Source of the DNA: Owenia fusiformis
Taxonomy: Eukaryota; Annelida; Polychaeta; Sabellida; Oweniidae
Length of the DNA stretch: 64,000 nucleotides
Direction: 5' to 3'
Assembly (NCBI GenBank): GCA_903813345.2
Contig: CAIIXF020000009.1
Coordinates: forward strand, 15,587,759 to 15,651,758
Of this stretch, positions 1-12,428 are shown piece by piece (positions within the stretch are counted from its first letter, which is position 1; the number at the start of each line of letters is the position of its first letter). Under the pieces are notes generated by a model. That model had not been told where the DNA came from, made no database searches, and saw only the letters and a list, made by a program, of their open reading frames with translations. The position numbers were made by a program, and so were the translations under genes.

Positions 1-1775
1 CATTCCTGCACACTGAAATTATATTAATGAAAGACTCCCCAGATATCTGAGATTTAAATGTGCTCTATCAGTTTAAATTCCATTTAATAACCATAAATTC
101 GTTTCTACAGCATTATACATCCAATTGATAGTTCCATAGTAATGTACTCTTATGTAATGATTTATTTATCTGATGAATTTAAATATATAAAAATTTTGTA
201 ATTGCGGATTGTAATTAATAATTTAAACAATATTAAATTCCACAGAAACTACAACTTACATTATTTAGATAAGCCTAGTATAGAGCAGTTATCAAATACC
301 CTAAGGTCACCTTAACATTTCACCTGGTGCAACTAATAACTCCTATTTTTCATACTAATAAGGTATAAACCTTCACAAAACTTGTATTTTAGATGATGAC
401 AAGCCTATATAAATGATTTAGATGTCAACTCTAATACAAACGTGATGCATTGTAAGAGTTAGTGATCAAAACTATAGTCCCCCCTATAGTGGGCGTGGCA
501 AAACTATGAAAAAGAAATATTTTTTTTCTTCCTAAGTATACAGGTTAGAATTTTGACACTCACCAAATATGAAGTTCATATGAATATGTAACACCATGAA
601 TTTTTTCATGCTTTTCTGACAAACTGATCCTAAAATATCTAAATCGATATGTGATAACATGCCTGTTTTGTAGCCTATTTTGTTATACTTTGGGGTCAAA
701 TGACCAATTACTGGTCTCAAAAATGATTAAAATAATATTTTAATTATTTGTGAATATGTGATCTATCATAATAAAGCTTGAATACTTGACTAAAGTATTC
801 CATTTGGGAAGAAAAAATTGTTTCCTACCAATACTCAATTTTGGGGTAGGGTTGTAGGGGGTACAATGGTACATAGGAAGTGAAATTTCATATTTGTCCA
901 CTGCATACATTTTTCTATATTTTTGATATGTTTTTCAACTGATATTAATACATAATATAAGACTAATTTAAAAACTGTTGCAATTTTTGGGATGTTTGGG
1001 CCTTTTATGAGCCCATTTGCTTGGCCTATATAGAGTTATGTTGAAAACCCACAAACTACTGAGCAGTAGACCAAAGAAGACGCGCTGCTATTATCTAGGT
1101 CAATCTGTTCAGTGGTCCGAAAGCAAATCTATAGTACTCGTTTCCGAATTTTGTTGTTCATTGCACAATCTTTTATTGATTAAACTCGGTATATTGACTA
1201 TTAAAGCAATGACAAAGAAGAATACTACCGATGGTGTCATTGTTTTATTTAGCGTGCGGGTGTAAAAACAAAATTGCGTAATTAGTAAGATTTAGAACTT
1301 TCGGGTCACGCAAATATCTACGCAAAATGCATAGTGGGAAAATATTGACCAATCAAATTTTGTCCTTTTTGAGTGCTTTTTCAGTACATATTTGCGAAAC
1401 GTTCTTATTCAAAAAGCGAACCGCGAAAGGGAGAATTGCATGGGTAGATTAACAACGAAAAAAATTGAGCACTGCTCGAAAGTCTTTTAACATAATTAGA
1501 AAGGTAAATGTCTTCCAAATCGAATACACACGAAATCAAACATGAAATCCTTTATGTACTCCTCAAATTAATTTTTGAAAACCACAACCAAACCTACATC
1601 ATATTTTTCACTTCAAATCAGTTAATAGTGACACCGTACACCTAAAGTGTATGACGGTATATCTGTCACTGTAAGTTGTCGATGGTTAGGCGTGACTTAT
1701 AACATATTGTGAATATAAAACTAATTTGAATGTGAATCATATTCAAAGTTAGACAAAAAAAAGTACAGTAGTTCA
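1..1775. other. AT-rich intronic sequence, nothing recognised
   Basis: This should be intron of the sphingosine kinase gene, downstream of exon 2 on the minus strand. Short open frames at 532-720 and 1017-1265 have no recognisable content. No kinase exon was found. Confidence 0.5.
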
Positions 1776-2190
1776 CACCAGTTGTATATTGAGACTGGGA
1801 GGCATCGTAAATCTGCCCCTAAACCTCTAAATCAGAGAAAATGTTCAACATGTAATTCTATTGAAGACGAAGAACACTTTCTCATAAGATATAAAAAATA
1901 TGTAACTCTTAGAGAATGTTTGTTTTCGAAATTAAAAGAAATTATTCCAAGTTTTGATTGTGATGACCCAGATATTTTTAAAAGGTTAATGGCTACTGAA
2001 CACTTAACTGTTCAATTACACATTGGAAAATTTATATATCCATGGATTCAAAATTTAAGTATATATGTTTAATAGTGTGCATCACACTGTATAATAATTA
2101 TTATTTATAGTTAGAATAGTTGTAGTAGTAGTTTGTAGTGTTTTAGTGACTAATGTATCATGTAACTGATATAAATTGTCAATAAAAGAT
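1776..2190 (+). mobile_element. 3' fragment of a non-LTR retrotransposon (RT C-terminal tail)
   Basis: A 97-codon stretch to the stop at 2070-2072 reads YIETGRHRKSAPKPLNQRKC then STCNSIEDEEHFLIRYKKY. This matches the C-terminal zinc-knuckle-like segment (IETGR...QR.C..C....EDE.HF) common after the RT domain of non-LTR elements. After the stop there is an AT-rich tail with GTCAATAAAAGATATA at 2178-2193, which resembles the tail at 36243-36260. It is strongly 5'-truncated, and upstream sequence does not continue the frame. The family is uncertain. Confidence 0.65.
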
Positions 2191-2195
2191 ATAAT

Positions 2196-4343
2196 AACTA
2201 GATTGGTAAATTGAACAAAGTTCAATTTAAGACTCCAGATTGATTTACTTGAGTAGGTAGCTGAGTAAGTAACTGGGTAGCATGCTGAGTAAGTAGATGA
2301 TTAAGTAATTGAGTAAGTAGCTGAGTAGGTAGCTGAGAAGGAAGCTGAGTAAGCAGCTGAGTAGGTAGCTGAGTAAGTAGCTGAGTAGGTAGCTGAGAAG
2401 TAGGTAGCTAAGTAGGTAGCCGAGTAGGTATGTAGGTAGGTAGGTAATTAGGAATTTTTGACCGAAAGTAGGATTGAAATTTGGTTTGCAGATTCAGATT
2501 CCTGAGTAAATCCTACCCTTAATTCATAACTCATAAGTTAAATTATGAGAACTTTTTATTTTGACCTACTTTACGAACACCATATCTCAAAATACTTTCG
2601 GACGGCAAAAAGCTATCACTATTAGCACACTCTTTGCTACCTGTATACAAAATTTCGAAGCAAATCATTAAAGTGTAATGTCAGAATCGCAAAAATAAGG
2701 AAAAACTATGAATTTGACCTAGATTTTGACCTAGGCATTTTGGTGTCCAAATTTTAAAGCTAGATAGCCTTCGAAGTCCCCTTCTTTTATAGGCTTTCAG
2801 AATGTTAAGCTGTACTCAGTCTATATCTGGCATTTTACACATCAAAAAATCTTTTTTTATCATTGACATAACATGGGGCACCAAATTTAGCGATTTTTGA
2901 GCTTTCAAAAAGCCATAACTTCCCAACCGGTAGTAGGATTGAAATTTGGTTTGCAGATTCCGAATCCTGAGAAAATTCTACGCTTGTGTCATAACTCATA
3001 CATTGAATTCTGAGAATTTTTTGTGATGACCTACTTTCTGGACGCCATATCTCAAAATCGGTAAGAGTAATCAAAATAAGACAGTGACATTAATGAAAGG
3101 GCTGTTTTTAAGCTACGTGATGAAAAAAAGATAAGGGAATAATGACGAATAGTGACCAAGATAATTGACAGAATGTTAGAAATGTAAGATTTGACCCAGT
3201 TCTTTACCTTGGCTTTTCAGTGTCCAAATTTTATATTAAAGGAGCTTCGGAGGGCCTCGTCTATTGTAGACTTTCATTTATTTTATTTGTATCCAGTCTT
3301 TATCCCGTATATTTACAATTCATAATTTTCTTGAGCTCCATAGATTTAACAGAGGGATATCATCATATTGACTTTTTTAAAATTCGAAACATCATAACTT
3401 CCGAACCAGGAATCAAATCGAAATTTGGTTTGCAGATTTAGATTCCTGGGAAAATTCTACCCTTATTTCATAACTCATACATTAAATTTGGAGATTTTTT
3501 ATTTTGACCCACTTTTAGGACGCCATATCTCAAAAGTGGGCCAGAATACTTTCTGACGGCAAAAGGCTAGCACTATTAGCACACTCTTTTCTACCTGTAT
3601 AGAAAATTTTGAAGCAAATCATCAAAGTATAGTGTAAGAATCGCAAAAATAAGGAAAAACTATGAATTTGACCTAGATTTTGACCTAGGCATTTTGGTGA
3701 CCAAATATTGAAACTAAGTAGCTTTTGAGGTCCCCTTCTTTTATAGGAATTCATTATCTTAAGCTGCACTCAGTCTATATCTCGTATTTTACACTTCAAA
3801 AAAGTCTTTTTTCCCATTGACTTAACATGGGGCACCAAATTTAGCGATTTTGAGCTTTCAAAACGCCATAACTTCCGAACGGGAAGTCGGATCAGAATTT
3901 GGTTTGCAGATTTGGATTCCTGAGAAAATTCTACCCTTATTTCATAGCTCGTATGTTAAATTTGGAGAACTTTTTTAGTTTGACCTACTTTCTGGACGCC
4001 ACATCTCAAAATCGGTAAGAGTAATCAAAAAACGGATGGCACACTCTCGGTTTGTTTTTTTCTTAGCTACATGTTAAAAAAAAGATGAATGAGTTACGTC
4101 AAACAACAACGAAGATAATTGACAGAATGTTGATTTGAACTAAATTTGACCTAGTTCTTGACCTTTGACCTAGATAAAAAATTGACTTAATTTCCCAGAA
4201 ACTAGGTTGATGGGCTATAATAGCCATGTAAGTAGGTTAAAGTAAGTTCTTCTAGTTGCTGAGAAAAAGTGTCCGGAAAGAAAGAAAGAATAAGAAGAAA
4301 ACTGGCAAAAGCAATAGACTCCAGATTTTCAATCTGGAGTCTA
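2196..4343. mobile_element. Non-autonomous element, family F, copy 1
   Basis: The left end starts AACTAGA, then a hairpin with arms AAATTGAAC and GTTCAATTT (near 2208-2229), then AGACTCCAGAT (2230-2240). The right end is a perfect hairpin at 4315-4343 with 13-bp arms TAGACTCCAGATT around a TTC loop, so its arm repeats the left motif. The interior has a 12-bp minisatellite (2245-2455) and several degenerate copies of a roughly 450-bp unit, with TTTGGTTTGCAGATT at about 2486, 2948, 3427 and 3900. A shorter relative is at 7021-8018. There is no coding capacity. Confidence 0.7.
2245..2455. repeat. Minisatellite, unit close to GAGTAGGTAGCT
   Basis: The 12-bp motif GAGTAAGTAGCT / GAGTAGGTAGCT is repeated about 15 times with slippage variants, ending in a GTAG/GTAGGTAG run. 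It lies just inside the left end of the family F element. Confidence 0.85.
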
Positions 4344-5080
4344 ATAATAAAGCATGCCATTGTGCCACGTGAAGTGGGGGATAACACAAAAACACAACCA
4401 AATGGATGCATTCACTGAGGAATAATTCGTAACATGGAATCAAATCATAATAAAAATGTTATGAAATATTTACCAAGGTCACTAAAAATAATTTCCCCAA
4501 ATATTAATATTTCATCTATTGTTCAACACTGTGGCAAGTCAAAATATATGGTACAGCCATGCACATGTTATGTATCATAAGTGCCCACCTCTGTACTTTT
4601 CAATGGAAGAATTTTGCACTTTTGTTTAAATAATCTATATTAACTCATCTGTGTATATCATGCTTCATTGATTTACCAAACCAAAGCTACGCTATAAACA
4701 CACATTCGGCGATATTTTTACAGCTATAATAGATAACTAAAATGACTTCAAATGACTTGACCATTTGTATCATCACTCACACCTGTGAGAAGGTATGTGT
4801 AATTTGCCATAGTTTAACCTTTTAATGGGGAACAAAAAAATCATAGTTATTTCATGTATCCAAATATGTCTGTGTGAAGTAAAATACAAATCCAACGCGT
4901 TTTATAATATTTTTTGGGGTTATGGTATGTAATATCCGTTTTTAAAGAAGCAATTCAATTATGATGTATCATGTGGATCGGTGGACGTTATTATTGGATT
5001 CAATTATCAGACTGACTAGGCTGATAATTGTACCTGATTTCATTATTTCCATTGTCATCATTACATGTTACATTACAGTA
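4344..5080. other. Intronic sequence, nothing recognised
   Basis: AT-rich intron of the sphingosine kinase gene with no exon, repeat array or RNA gene seen. Confidence 0.4.
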
Positions 5081-5364
5081 TAAGGGATGAAACCATAATT
5101 TTTTCTATTGTAATAGCATTTTCCAGTTGATGGAATTTTGGTCCAAAAGTGAATTTTGAGAGACAAAAATGGTGGCCATTTTGAAAAAGACGAGCTTTTG
5201 AACCAGGAGTCATAGGGGGGTTTTCTATATTGATGTTGAACAAAAATAACTTAAAACAGGAATCCTATTGACAGAGGTTTTAAAACGGGCCAATTGTTGA
5301 CAGACATACGGACAGACAGAGAGTCGGACAAGTGAGTGATTGCAATAGCTCACCATATGAGCTA
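5080..5364. mobile_element. Right-end fragment of family D element
   Basis: It contains AAAATGGTGGCCATTTTG (5167-5184) and the text AGCTTTTGAACCAGGAGTCA, similar to 54404-54460. It then has a degenerate GGACAGACAGA microsatellite (5299-5335) and ends in a hairpin TAGCTCA / TGAGCTA (5346-5364) followed by AAAA. The left boundary is not defined. Confidence 0.5.
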
Positions 5365-5640
5365 AAAACAGCAATCAATGGAAAACCAGCAATCAATGGT
5401 ACACATAAGAAGCAACATATGGCATAACCAACAATCTATAGCAAAACCAGCAATATATGGTATAAACAGGCATAACTAGAAAAACAGCAACTCCAAGGAG
5501 TAGCAAATCCCACTGAACAAAACATATTTTGATAATAAGTGGCCATCTTAAAAATTTCTTCTTGAGCAGAGCTCCTTTGTCCCAAAGTAGTAGCATGTAA
5601 AATTTGAACCAAATCTTTCAACTGGTATTTTATCATGTTG
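5365..5640. repeat. Short tandem repeat plus left-end fragment of family C
   Basis: At 5365-5460 an 18-20-bp unit close to AAAACCAGCAATCAATGG is repeated. From 5473, AACTAGAAAAACAGCAA followed by the CTCCAAGGAG hairpin (5491-5500) and TAGCAAATCCCA matches the left ends at about 33277 and 40586. Text up to 5640 (GAGCAGAGCTCCTTTGTCCC) resembles 34260-34300. Confidence 0.6.
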
Positions 5641-5878
5641 CATCTTGTAACTTGTGATATTTAATTCTTAATGTCATTTTCAAAATATAAAAATGCATGA
5701 ATATGAGCTAAACAAGTTTGACATCACCTACACCTCATTTTCCATGGTTTGAATGCATCAGTTCTTTTTCACAAAGAAGCTTATACTTGCCCTTGCAAGG
5801 CCCCATTGAGTAACAAACTAATGTGATGCTCTATGTAATTCACCTGAGAGAAGACAGCACATATAAAATATAACTTAC

Positions 5879-6010
5879 CTGTAATGACCATCCGAAAGTG
5901 AATGTCTGCTTCAGCAAATACAGGAATGACACGTTCTTGGAATATCTTCAATGCTTTCCCAGGTCCGCTGAATGGGTTCACCAGTACAAGCATTCGTCTA
6001 GCGATTGGCT
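5879..6010 (-). CDS. Sphingosine kinase coding exon 2 (ATP-binding loop)
   Basis: This exon is 132 nt. The acceptor TTCTCACAG lies just before position 6010 and the donor ACAG|GTAAGT is at 5879/5878. It starts with the last two bases of a Glu codon, encodes PIARRMLVLVNPFSGPGKAL and the following helix region, and ends after VIT plus one base. That leaves phase 1, which would again complete a Glu, as in the family pattern ..TE(R/H)..HA. The exon holds the glycine-rich nucleotide-binding loop. Confidence 0.9.
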
Positions 6011-9000
6011 CTGTGAGAATAGAAACATCTAAAACAAAGTGCAATTCATTTACATATTAATCTTATGAGCCTTCTCCCACCACAGCAGGGCACAGAATAA
6101 TAATTTCAATGTTCAGAATTTTAATGGTTCCCTCACCCTTTGCATTTGTTTGACTTCACTTCTAGAAGAGAGCTTTGTCTTCACTCTTTCAGTTTACAAT
6201 AAATCTCTGAACTCACCAAGCCATTCAGAGTTTGTTGTCGAAATATGTATGACTTTCTATAAATGGTCATTTCCTCTGACGTTATCGCGTAGTTAATGAG
6301 CATGCATTTAGCATGTACCTTTCAGCTCACTGTATGGTTGAGAAAAATCAGCGCGATAGGTTTGAAATGATCTAGGTCCTGGGCTGCCTGGGCATAGGTT
6401 GTGGGGCTAGGTTGAGGCTGAGGGTAGGTTATAACTAGACTCTGAACACATAGTTTCATTTGTGGAACATACAATGTGTCACACTTAGTACTTATTCATT
6501 TAATAATTTGGTTAAAATAATATTCATGTTGTTCGTAATATAAAGGACATTTTAATACTGAAAAATTGCTTATTTTCACCAGTACTTGTGCTATGTATCC
6601 AAATGTCAATTTTTAAAGATGATCAAACAAATTAAAACAATCATGCTACTGGATATCAATGCAATCTTTAAAGAAATTGCTTTATATTCATGTAATTCTC
6701 TTAATAAGTTGTTCTATATGTTTTATGTTAATGCATACTTTTGAAGATGCATATTGTTCTATATTTCCTATATATGTATTTGTATGTGTTTATATTAATT
6801 AATTATTACTGCGCCTCAAGGAAGACCAGTTTTTGTACTGATAGAGCTACCCAGAAAACATATAGTTTTCAAATAAAATCTATTCAAACATTCATTTTCT
6901 AAGGTTCTTTGCAATAGTTAAATTTGAAACCCATATTTCTTTCATTGTTTGCAGGGTGTACAAATCTAAGTGCTCCAGGAGATACCTATGTGTTTTAGTG
7001 TCATATAGATGAACTTAAATAACTAGACATTGGAAATTGAACAAGTTCAATTTCAGTCTCCAGATGACAAATTTCTTTTGTTGACAGAAAGACAGATGGA
7101 CAGACCAGACGGATGGAACAGAAAGACTGGACAGATGGAATAGACAGACAGGACATACTGATTGAAATTTGGATTCGGATTCCTGAGAAAGTTCTACCCT
7201 GACTAGGAGAACTTTTTGGTTTGACCTACTTTCTGGACACAATATCTCAAAATCTGGACAAAATATTCTCTGACGGCAAATGACTAATGATATTACCATA
7301 TTCTTTGCTATCTGCATACCAAATTTTGATGAATATTATTAAAGTGTAGAATCGTAAAAATAAGGAAAAACTATGAATTACTATGAAAAACTATGAATTT
7401 GGAGAATTTTTGTGTTGACCTACTTTCTGGACGCCATAATTAAAAATCGGTAAGAGTAATCAAAAAACAGATGGCACACTCTCGCTTTGGCTTTTTCTAA
7501 GCTACACATCCTCCGATCACAGGGCTTCAAAATCCAGAAAATAATCTTCCTTTTTACCCCCTGTGATAAGCAGTTAGCATTTCCCCGATTAAGAACTTGC
7601 AATCTGATTGGCTGTCGCAACACTGCGACAGATATCATGTATGAGTCATAACACATAGTTATATCATGTGATTCAGTTTAATCGGGCGCTTCCAAATTGG
7701 TTACAGCAGGGGGAAGAAGGAGGTACGGATTCTTGATACCTGCTTTAGGAGGATGAAGCTACATGATGAAAAAAAGATCAAGGACTTACGTTAAATAACT
7801 GCGAGGAAAAATGACAGAATGTTGAAGTGTAAGATATGACCTAGTTCCTTGACCTTTGACCTAGATAAAAATTTGACCCAATTTCCGAGATTCCAGGAAC
7901 AGGTCCTTAATTCGCCATATGACTGTCTTGACTGAAGACCTTATGGTTGTTGAGAAAAGTTGCTTGGTATAATAATAATAAGAATAAAAATAATGGCAAA
8001 AACAACATCTGGAGTCTAATTAGGTACATTATGAGACCAAGCATGGATGCACCTGTAGGCCTTTATTTATAGCTGAGCTTTTCTTAGGCAACAGGTGTAT
8101 TTTATGCAATGTTAATTTTCCAAAACTTCAACTGCTGAAAAACTTGACTGTGGAGTTTTCGCTTTTTATCAGAGCTTCTAACCTCAATCTGAAAAATTAT
8201 TGCATCACTTGATTGTTACATTGTTTTCATTTTCAAAAATAATACATCTTTATTCTACTGGTTTTGTCCCTCTAAATTATAGACTTTTCTTTCTTACCAT
8301 ATTCTAGGCGTCCCAGGATTAATCTATAAATCTATAATATCTTTGATCTGATTATTGTTTTGAAAGATATTTAAGTCTATGCATGCCTTGGTCTAGAAAT
8401 GAACAAAATCTTCGCTGATGAAAGGTTTATTATTTTCATGAAAGCCATGACCCGTCGCATATTAAAATACAAGTGCAGTTTTAATTTAGAATTGTGATCA
8501 ATAACTCAGATGCGAGTGGATAGTTACTATTTTCACCACCAGGTGGCTCATTCGGGTCAGATAGCGTGGCAGGTATAGTAGAAAGTTCCTTTTAACTTAA
8601 ATATCTGTTTTAATGGTTAAATTTTTATATCTAATAGTCATGCAAATCAAAATATGTCCAGTAAAAGAAAATGTCTGTCCAATAAAATACAAGAAAAGAT
8701 ATATCAGTTTTTTGTGATTTTATAACATGGGGTCTATGGGGAATCCCCCGAACTAGAAGTCACATTTTCAAAAAATCAAATTTTCAAAGTTTCATATTTT
8801 TAGATGTACTTTTACATGTAGATTTCAAATATGACATCACTTTGACTGTATTTTGAATATTTATTTACTTTTTAACATCTTAAATAGTCAAGTAAGAGGC
8901 CAAGTTTTTCATTCTCAAGAGATATAATATCCAGTTTCTTACTGGGGTACTGAGTTTGGCTTTTTCAAATACACGAGTTCTTGTGAATTTGTTCCATCGT

Positions 9001-11239
9001 AAAGACATACAAATCCCCCCTCCATCCTATCCCCTCCATCTAATATTGATTCATTTCGATTATTTTTTGTATAACGCATGGAATCTTACTTTAAAAAGTG
9101 AGCAATGTCATTAGTATTGTCATGGGCGTAGCACCCGGTACGCTGGGTACGCACAGGCGTACCAGATGGTTGCAAATTCGCTCCAAATAGAACAAAATTT
9201 CAAAATTTTCCTGGGGGAGAACCCCCAGACCCCCTGAATGATCGTTTTTGATTCACTCATCTCTTGTTCCTGTGGTGGTGGCATACTACTTAGAAAAATA
9301 GCGCTACGTCCATGATTGTGATAATAATGTCCCTTATACCTATTTATTACAGGTCGTGTAGACCATTGTTGCCCGATTTATAGCAAAAACATTGACTTTT
9401 GCACATAGGTGATGATGCGCCTTTTTTAATAGATCTCATCTTAGAAGCGTATCAGTTCAAAAAAAATACTAGTTGCCTAACATATTTTGCCATGTACTGC
9501 ACCTATTCATTTGGCAAGTCAGTTGTGAATTTGCTTTATTTTATGACTAGAGTCCATTTCACTGCTTCATTTCGTCAGTAGAATGGCAAAAATAAGAAAT
9601 TGGGAGACCATTGTGCAATAATATATGGAAACGTATATTCATAATGTACATGAATGACATCTGTATATTTCAGATTTTTTAGTTTTTTGTGCAATAAGCC
9701 TGTGCCGTCTTGTAATTTGAAGAATTTCAGCCATGTTAATCTTATTGAAAATAACATGGCAGAGAAACATCCAAATATAAGAGGCCACACACTTTATAAG
9801 CCAAGATAGAAGCAATCCAAGATATACAAATGTACATTATGAATATACTTTTCCATATATTATTGCACAATGGTCTCCCAATTTCTTATATTTGCCGTTC
9901 TACTGACGAAATGAAGCAGTGAAATGGACTCTAGACGGATGAGAGATCCATAAATAAAGGCATATGGGTGCATTGTAATGTGTAATGACCTGAGGGCGCC
10001 CCAGGGGAATGACTAACTAATCAAATCCAGAAATCTCTGGTCACTTTCTTTATCAGGAGAGCTGTCAACACATCTGATAAGAAGTGTTCTTAGCAGCTCT
10101 AGTGAAACTTGATGCTATGTTGGTCTATACAAGATGCAGCCTACTTGTAAATAAAATACGTTATCCATGTACGTAATATATGGTTCAACAAAAAACAGCA
10201 ACTAAAAAACAACAACTAAATATGAGAAACTTATGTGGTATATGCCATGTTTATGTGTCTGATCATATAATCTTCAAATTATCCATCAATTTCTTAAGAA
10301 ATTGGCGAAATTAAGGAAACCAGAAAACACATTTAATGAAAGGGCGGTGTTTATAGGCTGTATGAAATGACCCTGCATTAACGCTCACATATATGAGTTT
10401 TAAACAATAATTTAGTAGACTAAAGTGTTGATACGAAATCTCAGTAATAGTACCAGTTAGGAGATAAGGTGATGTCCGATTTAACATTACGATTGCTGGA
10501 TATGGACCGCGAGCATAGGTCCGACAAGCCAGATAAAGAAATTGAAAGAAAGTGTGCTAAATCTGATGCCCTGAGTGGGAATAGAACCCAGCTGGGCTGT
10601 GGTAGCAACTTGCTATCGTTACAAATGCATCATAAACAAAGATATAATAAACTAAGATCTTAAAATTGAACACTTCAAAGACTGTATCATGTCCAACATA
10701 CGTGGGTATGAGGTAGGAGGTATTTTATACAAAGCCAGTCCGACTTATCAGGTGCAAGGACCATAGGCCCGCATAAATGTATAAATGAGCAACTACAGGA
10801 ATTAAAAACCCTGTTGATAGCCTAGCTAAAGCTTACCTGTTACGACTATCCCTCTCAAAAGATGAAGGAAAACAACTCTCCAATGTTGAGCAACTTTAAG
10901 GTTTTCATCATGAGAAGTGCACTCATCAACAGTAAACGTCAGTGGAACTCGTTTCCTAACTGATTTTTTGCTGAGAGTTTTCTTTTTAAATGGATATCCA
11001 TAAACACAAAAGTATGCATTGGAATCTGATTCTTGTTTTCCCTTCATGCAATGACATCCAACGATATCAGACATTTTCATGACGTTCCATTTGGTTTTAT
11101 TATTAGATTCAGAGTCTATACAATATTTCAATTCTTCTGCACTCAAAATAACTCTGTATTGTGGTTTGAGTTTGGGATACAAGGAGAAAACTCCCTTTAA
11201 AATGGGAGGTTCCTCGCATCCACTTCCTTCAACCGCCAT
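5879..11239 (-). CDS. Sphingosine kinase gene, 5' part (two coding exons in window)
   Basis: Sphingosine kinase phosphorylates sphingosine with ATP to sphingosine-1-phosphate, in the cytosol and at membranes. Two exons splice in frame (phase 1): residues 1-134 come from exon 1, and codon 135 is split as G|AG to give Glu. Residues 142-154 read LVLVNPFSGPGKA, the nucleotide-binding signature of the diacylglycerol-kinase-like catalytic fold. It is followed by KIFQERVIPVFAEADIHFRM, which is close to the sphingosine kinase pattern and less like ceramide kinase. Residue 149 is Ser where many homologues have Gly. Exon 1 encodes the less conserved N-terminal region typical of the family. The rest of the catalytic domain, including the SGDG segment, was not found to the left and should lie beyond position 1. 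The intron between the exons is 4.8 kb and carries repeats. The family call is strong; which paralogue it is cannot be told. Confidence 0.88.
6011..7020. other. Sphingosine kinase intron 1, 3' part, no feature seen
   Basis: AT-rich intron sequence between exon 2 and the family F copy 2 element. No coding signal or clear repeat was found. Confidence 0.4.
7021..8018. mobile_element. Non-autonomous element, family F, copy 2
   Basis: The left end AACTAGACATTGG, hairpin AAATTGAAC-AA-GTTCAATTT (7034-7053) and AGTCTCCAGAT are homologous to the start of the 2196-4343 element. The right end ATCTGGAGTCTA (8007-8018) matches too, but the second hairpin arm is missing. A degenerate GACAGACGGATGG-type repeat (7078-7160) takes the place of the minisatellite of copy 1. 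TGACCTACTTTCTGGACGCC (7412-7431) is also shared with copy 1. Confidence 0.65.
8019..9120. other. Intronic sequence with one CTCF-like motif
   Basis: No exon or array was seen. CCACCAGGTGGC at 8536-8547 fits the core of the CTCF consensus, but one short match in 64 kb may be chance. Confidence 0.3.
9121..9262. repeat. Dispersed repeat with GGGCGTAGCACC start
   Basis: Text from GGCGTACCAGATGGTTGC to CCCCCAGACCCCCTGAATGA (about 9153-9240) occurs in reverse orientation at 28010-28105 with near identity, which marks an interspersed repeat. It is non-coding. Confidence 0.65.
9547..9934. repeat. Long inverted repeat (foldback), 105-bp arms
   Basis: The arm at 9547-9651 and the arm at 9830-9934 are reverse complements with about three to four mismatches (for example AATGGC against AACGGC). 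A 178-bp spacer separates them. The outer ends are CTAGAGTCC and GGACTCTAG. This may be a foldback MITE or a source of hairpin RNA. It lies in intron 1 of the sphingosine kinase gene. Confidence 0.85.
10640..10740. repeat. Dispersed repeat shared with 13555-13650
   Basis: AAAATTGAAC(A/C)CTTCAAAGACT, then ATCATGTCC and GTATGAGGTAGGAGGT, occur at both sites with small differences, about 90 bp in all. The family is unknown. Confidence 0.6.
10837..11239 (-). CDS. Sphingosine kinase coding exon 1
   Basis: This exon is 403 nt, encoding 134 codons plus one base. The start MAVEGSGCEE is preferred because its ATG has A at -3 and G at +4. An in-frame ATG 48 bases upstream (11287) without an intervening stop is a possible alternative. 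The donor is ACAG|GTAAGC at 10837/10836. The encoded segment includes ILKGVFSLYPKLKPQYRVIL, then a Ser/Lys-rich stretch and QHWRVVFLHLLRGIVVT. The position and the WR..F piece fit the N-terminal domain that precedes the kinase core in sphingosine kinases. Confidence 0.85.
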
Positions 11240-11330
11240 CTTGTTTGTTTCGTTCAATGGTGGTACTCCACCAAATAAAATATACACGTGGTACTACTAC
11301 ACTAAATATTGCTTAGCCGATTTATACTAG
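11240..11330 (-). promoter_or_regulatory. Proximal 5' region of sphingosine kinase with E-box
   Basis: A palindromic CACGTG lies at 11285-11290, 46 bp upstream of the chosen ATG (11239). This is a consensus site for bHLH-zip factors (USF, MYC/MAX, TFEB/MITF). No TATA box is obvious. A start at the upstream in-frame ATG (11287) would place this box over the start codon. Confidence 0.35.
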
Positions 11331-12420
11331 CATAGAAAAGTTACTTCCCGTAAATCGAAATAAAAATGAGCTGAAAATGATCGTAAATCTTAATATGACT
11401 TGTAAGGTTCAACAGCCGATTTTGAGAAGGGTTTCAACAATCCAATTATGTCTTAATAAGGTTGTAAATAACTATATAAAAGTGTTTTTCACTCCTTTTC
11501 GAAGCTTTAATCAGTTAATACAGCATGTAGCTGATTATATTTAATTAGTTGATAATCATCTTTCATTCTATGTAAAGAAAACAGAAATTAATAAGATTTT
11601 CTTCTTCTTCCTTTAGGTTTCTGTGTCTGAAACCATTAAACTATTGGGTGGGAGCTGTTGAAATGACCACTACTTTATAATATTTTAGAAATGATTTGTC
11701 CAGTGTAATAAGTGAGGGAATGTCCAATTCAATTACGATGGGCTTATTTCTTGAAAGCACTATACACTATTATTATTATCATATATTTGTATTAATATGA
11801 GGAATCGATTGCAATATGATAGAATGCTTATTATACCCGAATTACAGCTCCAAAGCTATTATTGTGAGGAAATGATGTCACATTTCATTTGATTTCCACA
11901 AGAGTGCGTCACCAATATTATGTCATTAATAAACGTTGGATGGTATGGAGACATTCATTGTGACATTTGTTTTGGGGAATTCCTAACAATGGCGAAATAC
12001 TTTCACTTACGTTATTCAAGCGCTTAGAAAGCAAAAGTTTATTTATTGCATTTAATTAATGAAAAAGAATCTTACTGATTATATTCTTAAAAACTCATTT
12101 TTATTGTTTTCTAAGCCCTTGATAGTTATTAACATCCTTTAAGCCAGAAAAAAGATTTTTGTACCATTTTAATTTTAGTGCAATGTAGGCAAAACTTTAT
12201 GAAGTAAAATGGCCCTTTTTACACGTCATTAACAATACCACCATTCAGACAGTAGATTTTATTGGATTACCAAGGTATGACATTTTCATATTGAATATCA
12301 AATTGTAAGCGAGTATCGGGATTACTTAGTCTTGTTTAAAAGACCCTGTACTCCCCCCCCCACCTTTATCCTTCTCTCTTCTCTCTGTATATTGCCAGGT
12401 TAAGAGAGTGAAGGAGGGGG
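11331..12420. other. Intergenic sequence, no gene recognised
   Basis: AT-rich sequence upstream of sphingosine kinase. It has a C-run near 12353-12361 and a pyrimidine stretch, but no coding signal. Confidence 0.4.
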
Positions 12421-12428
12421 TTCGATGG

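Noticed and set aside
1-5878. Search for further sphingosine kinase exons
   Set aside because: No frame with SGDG or later kinase motifs and splice sites was seen. The exons probably lie left of the window.
8536-8547. CTCF-like CCACCAGGTGGC
   Set aside because: A single short match without context; not reported as a finding.
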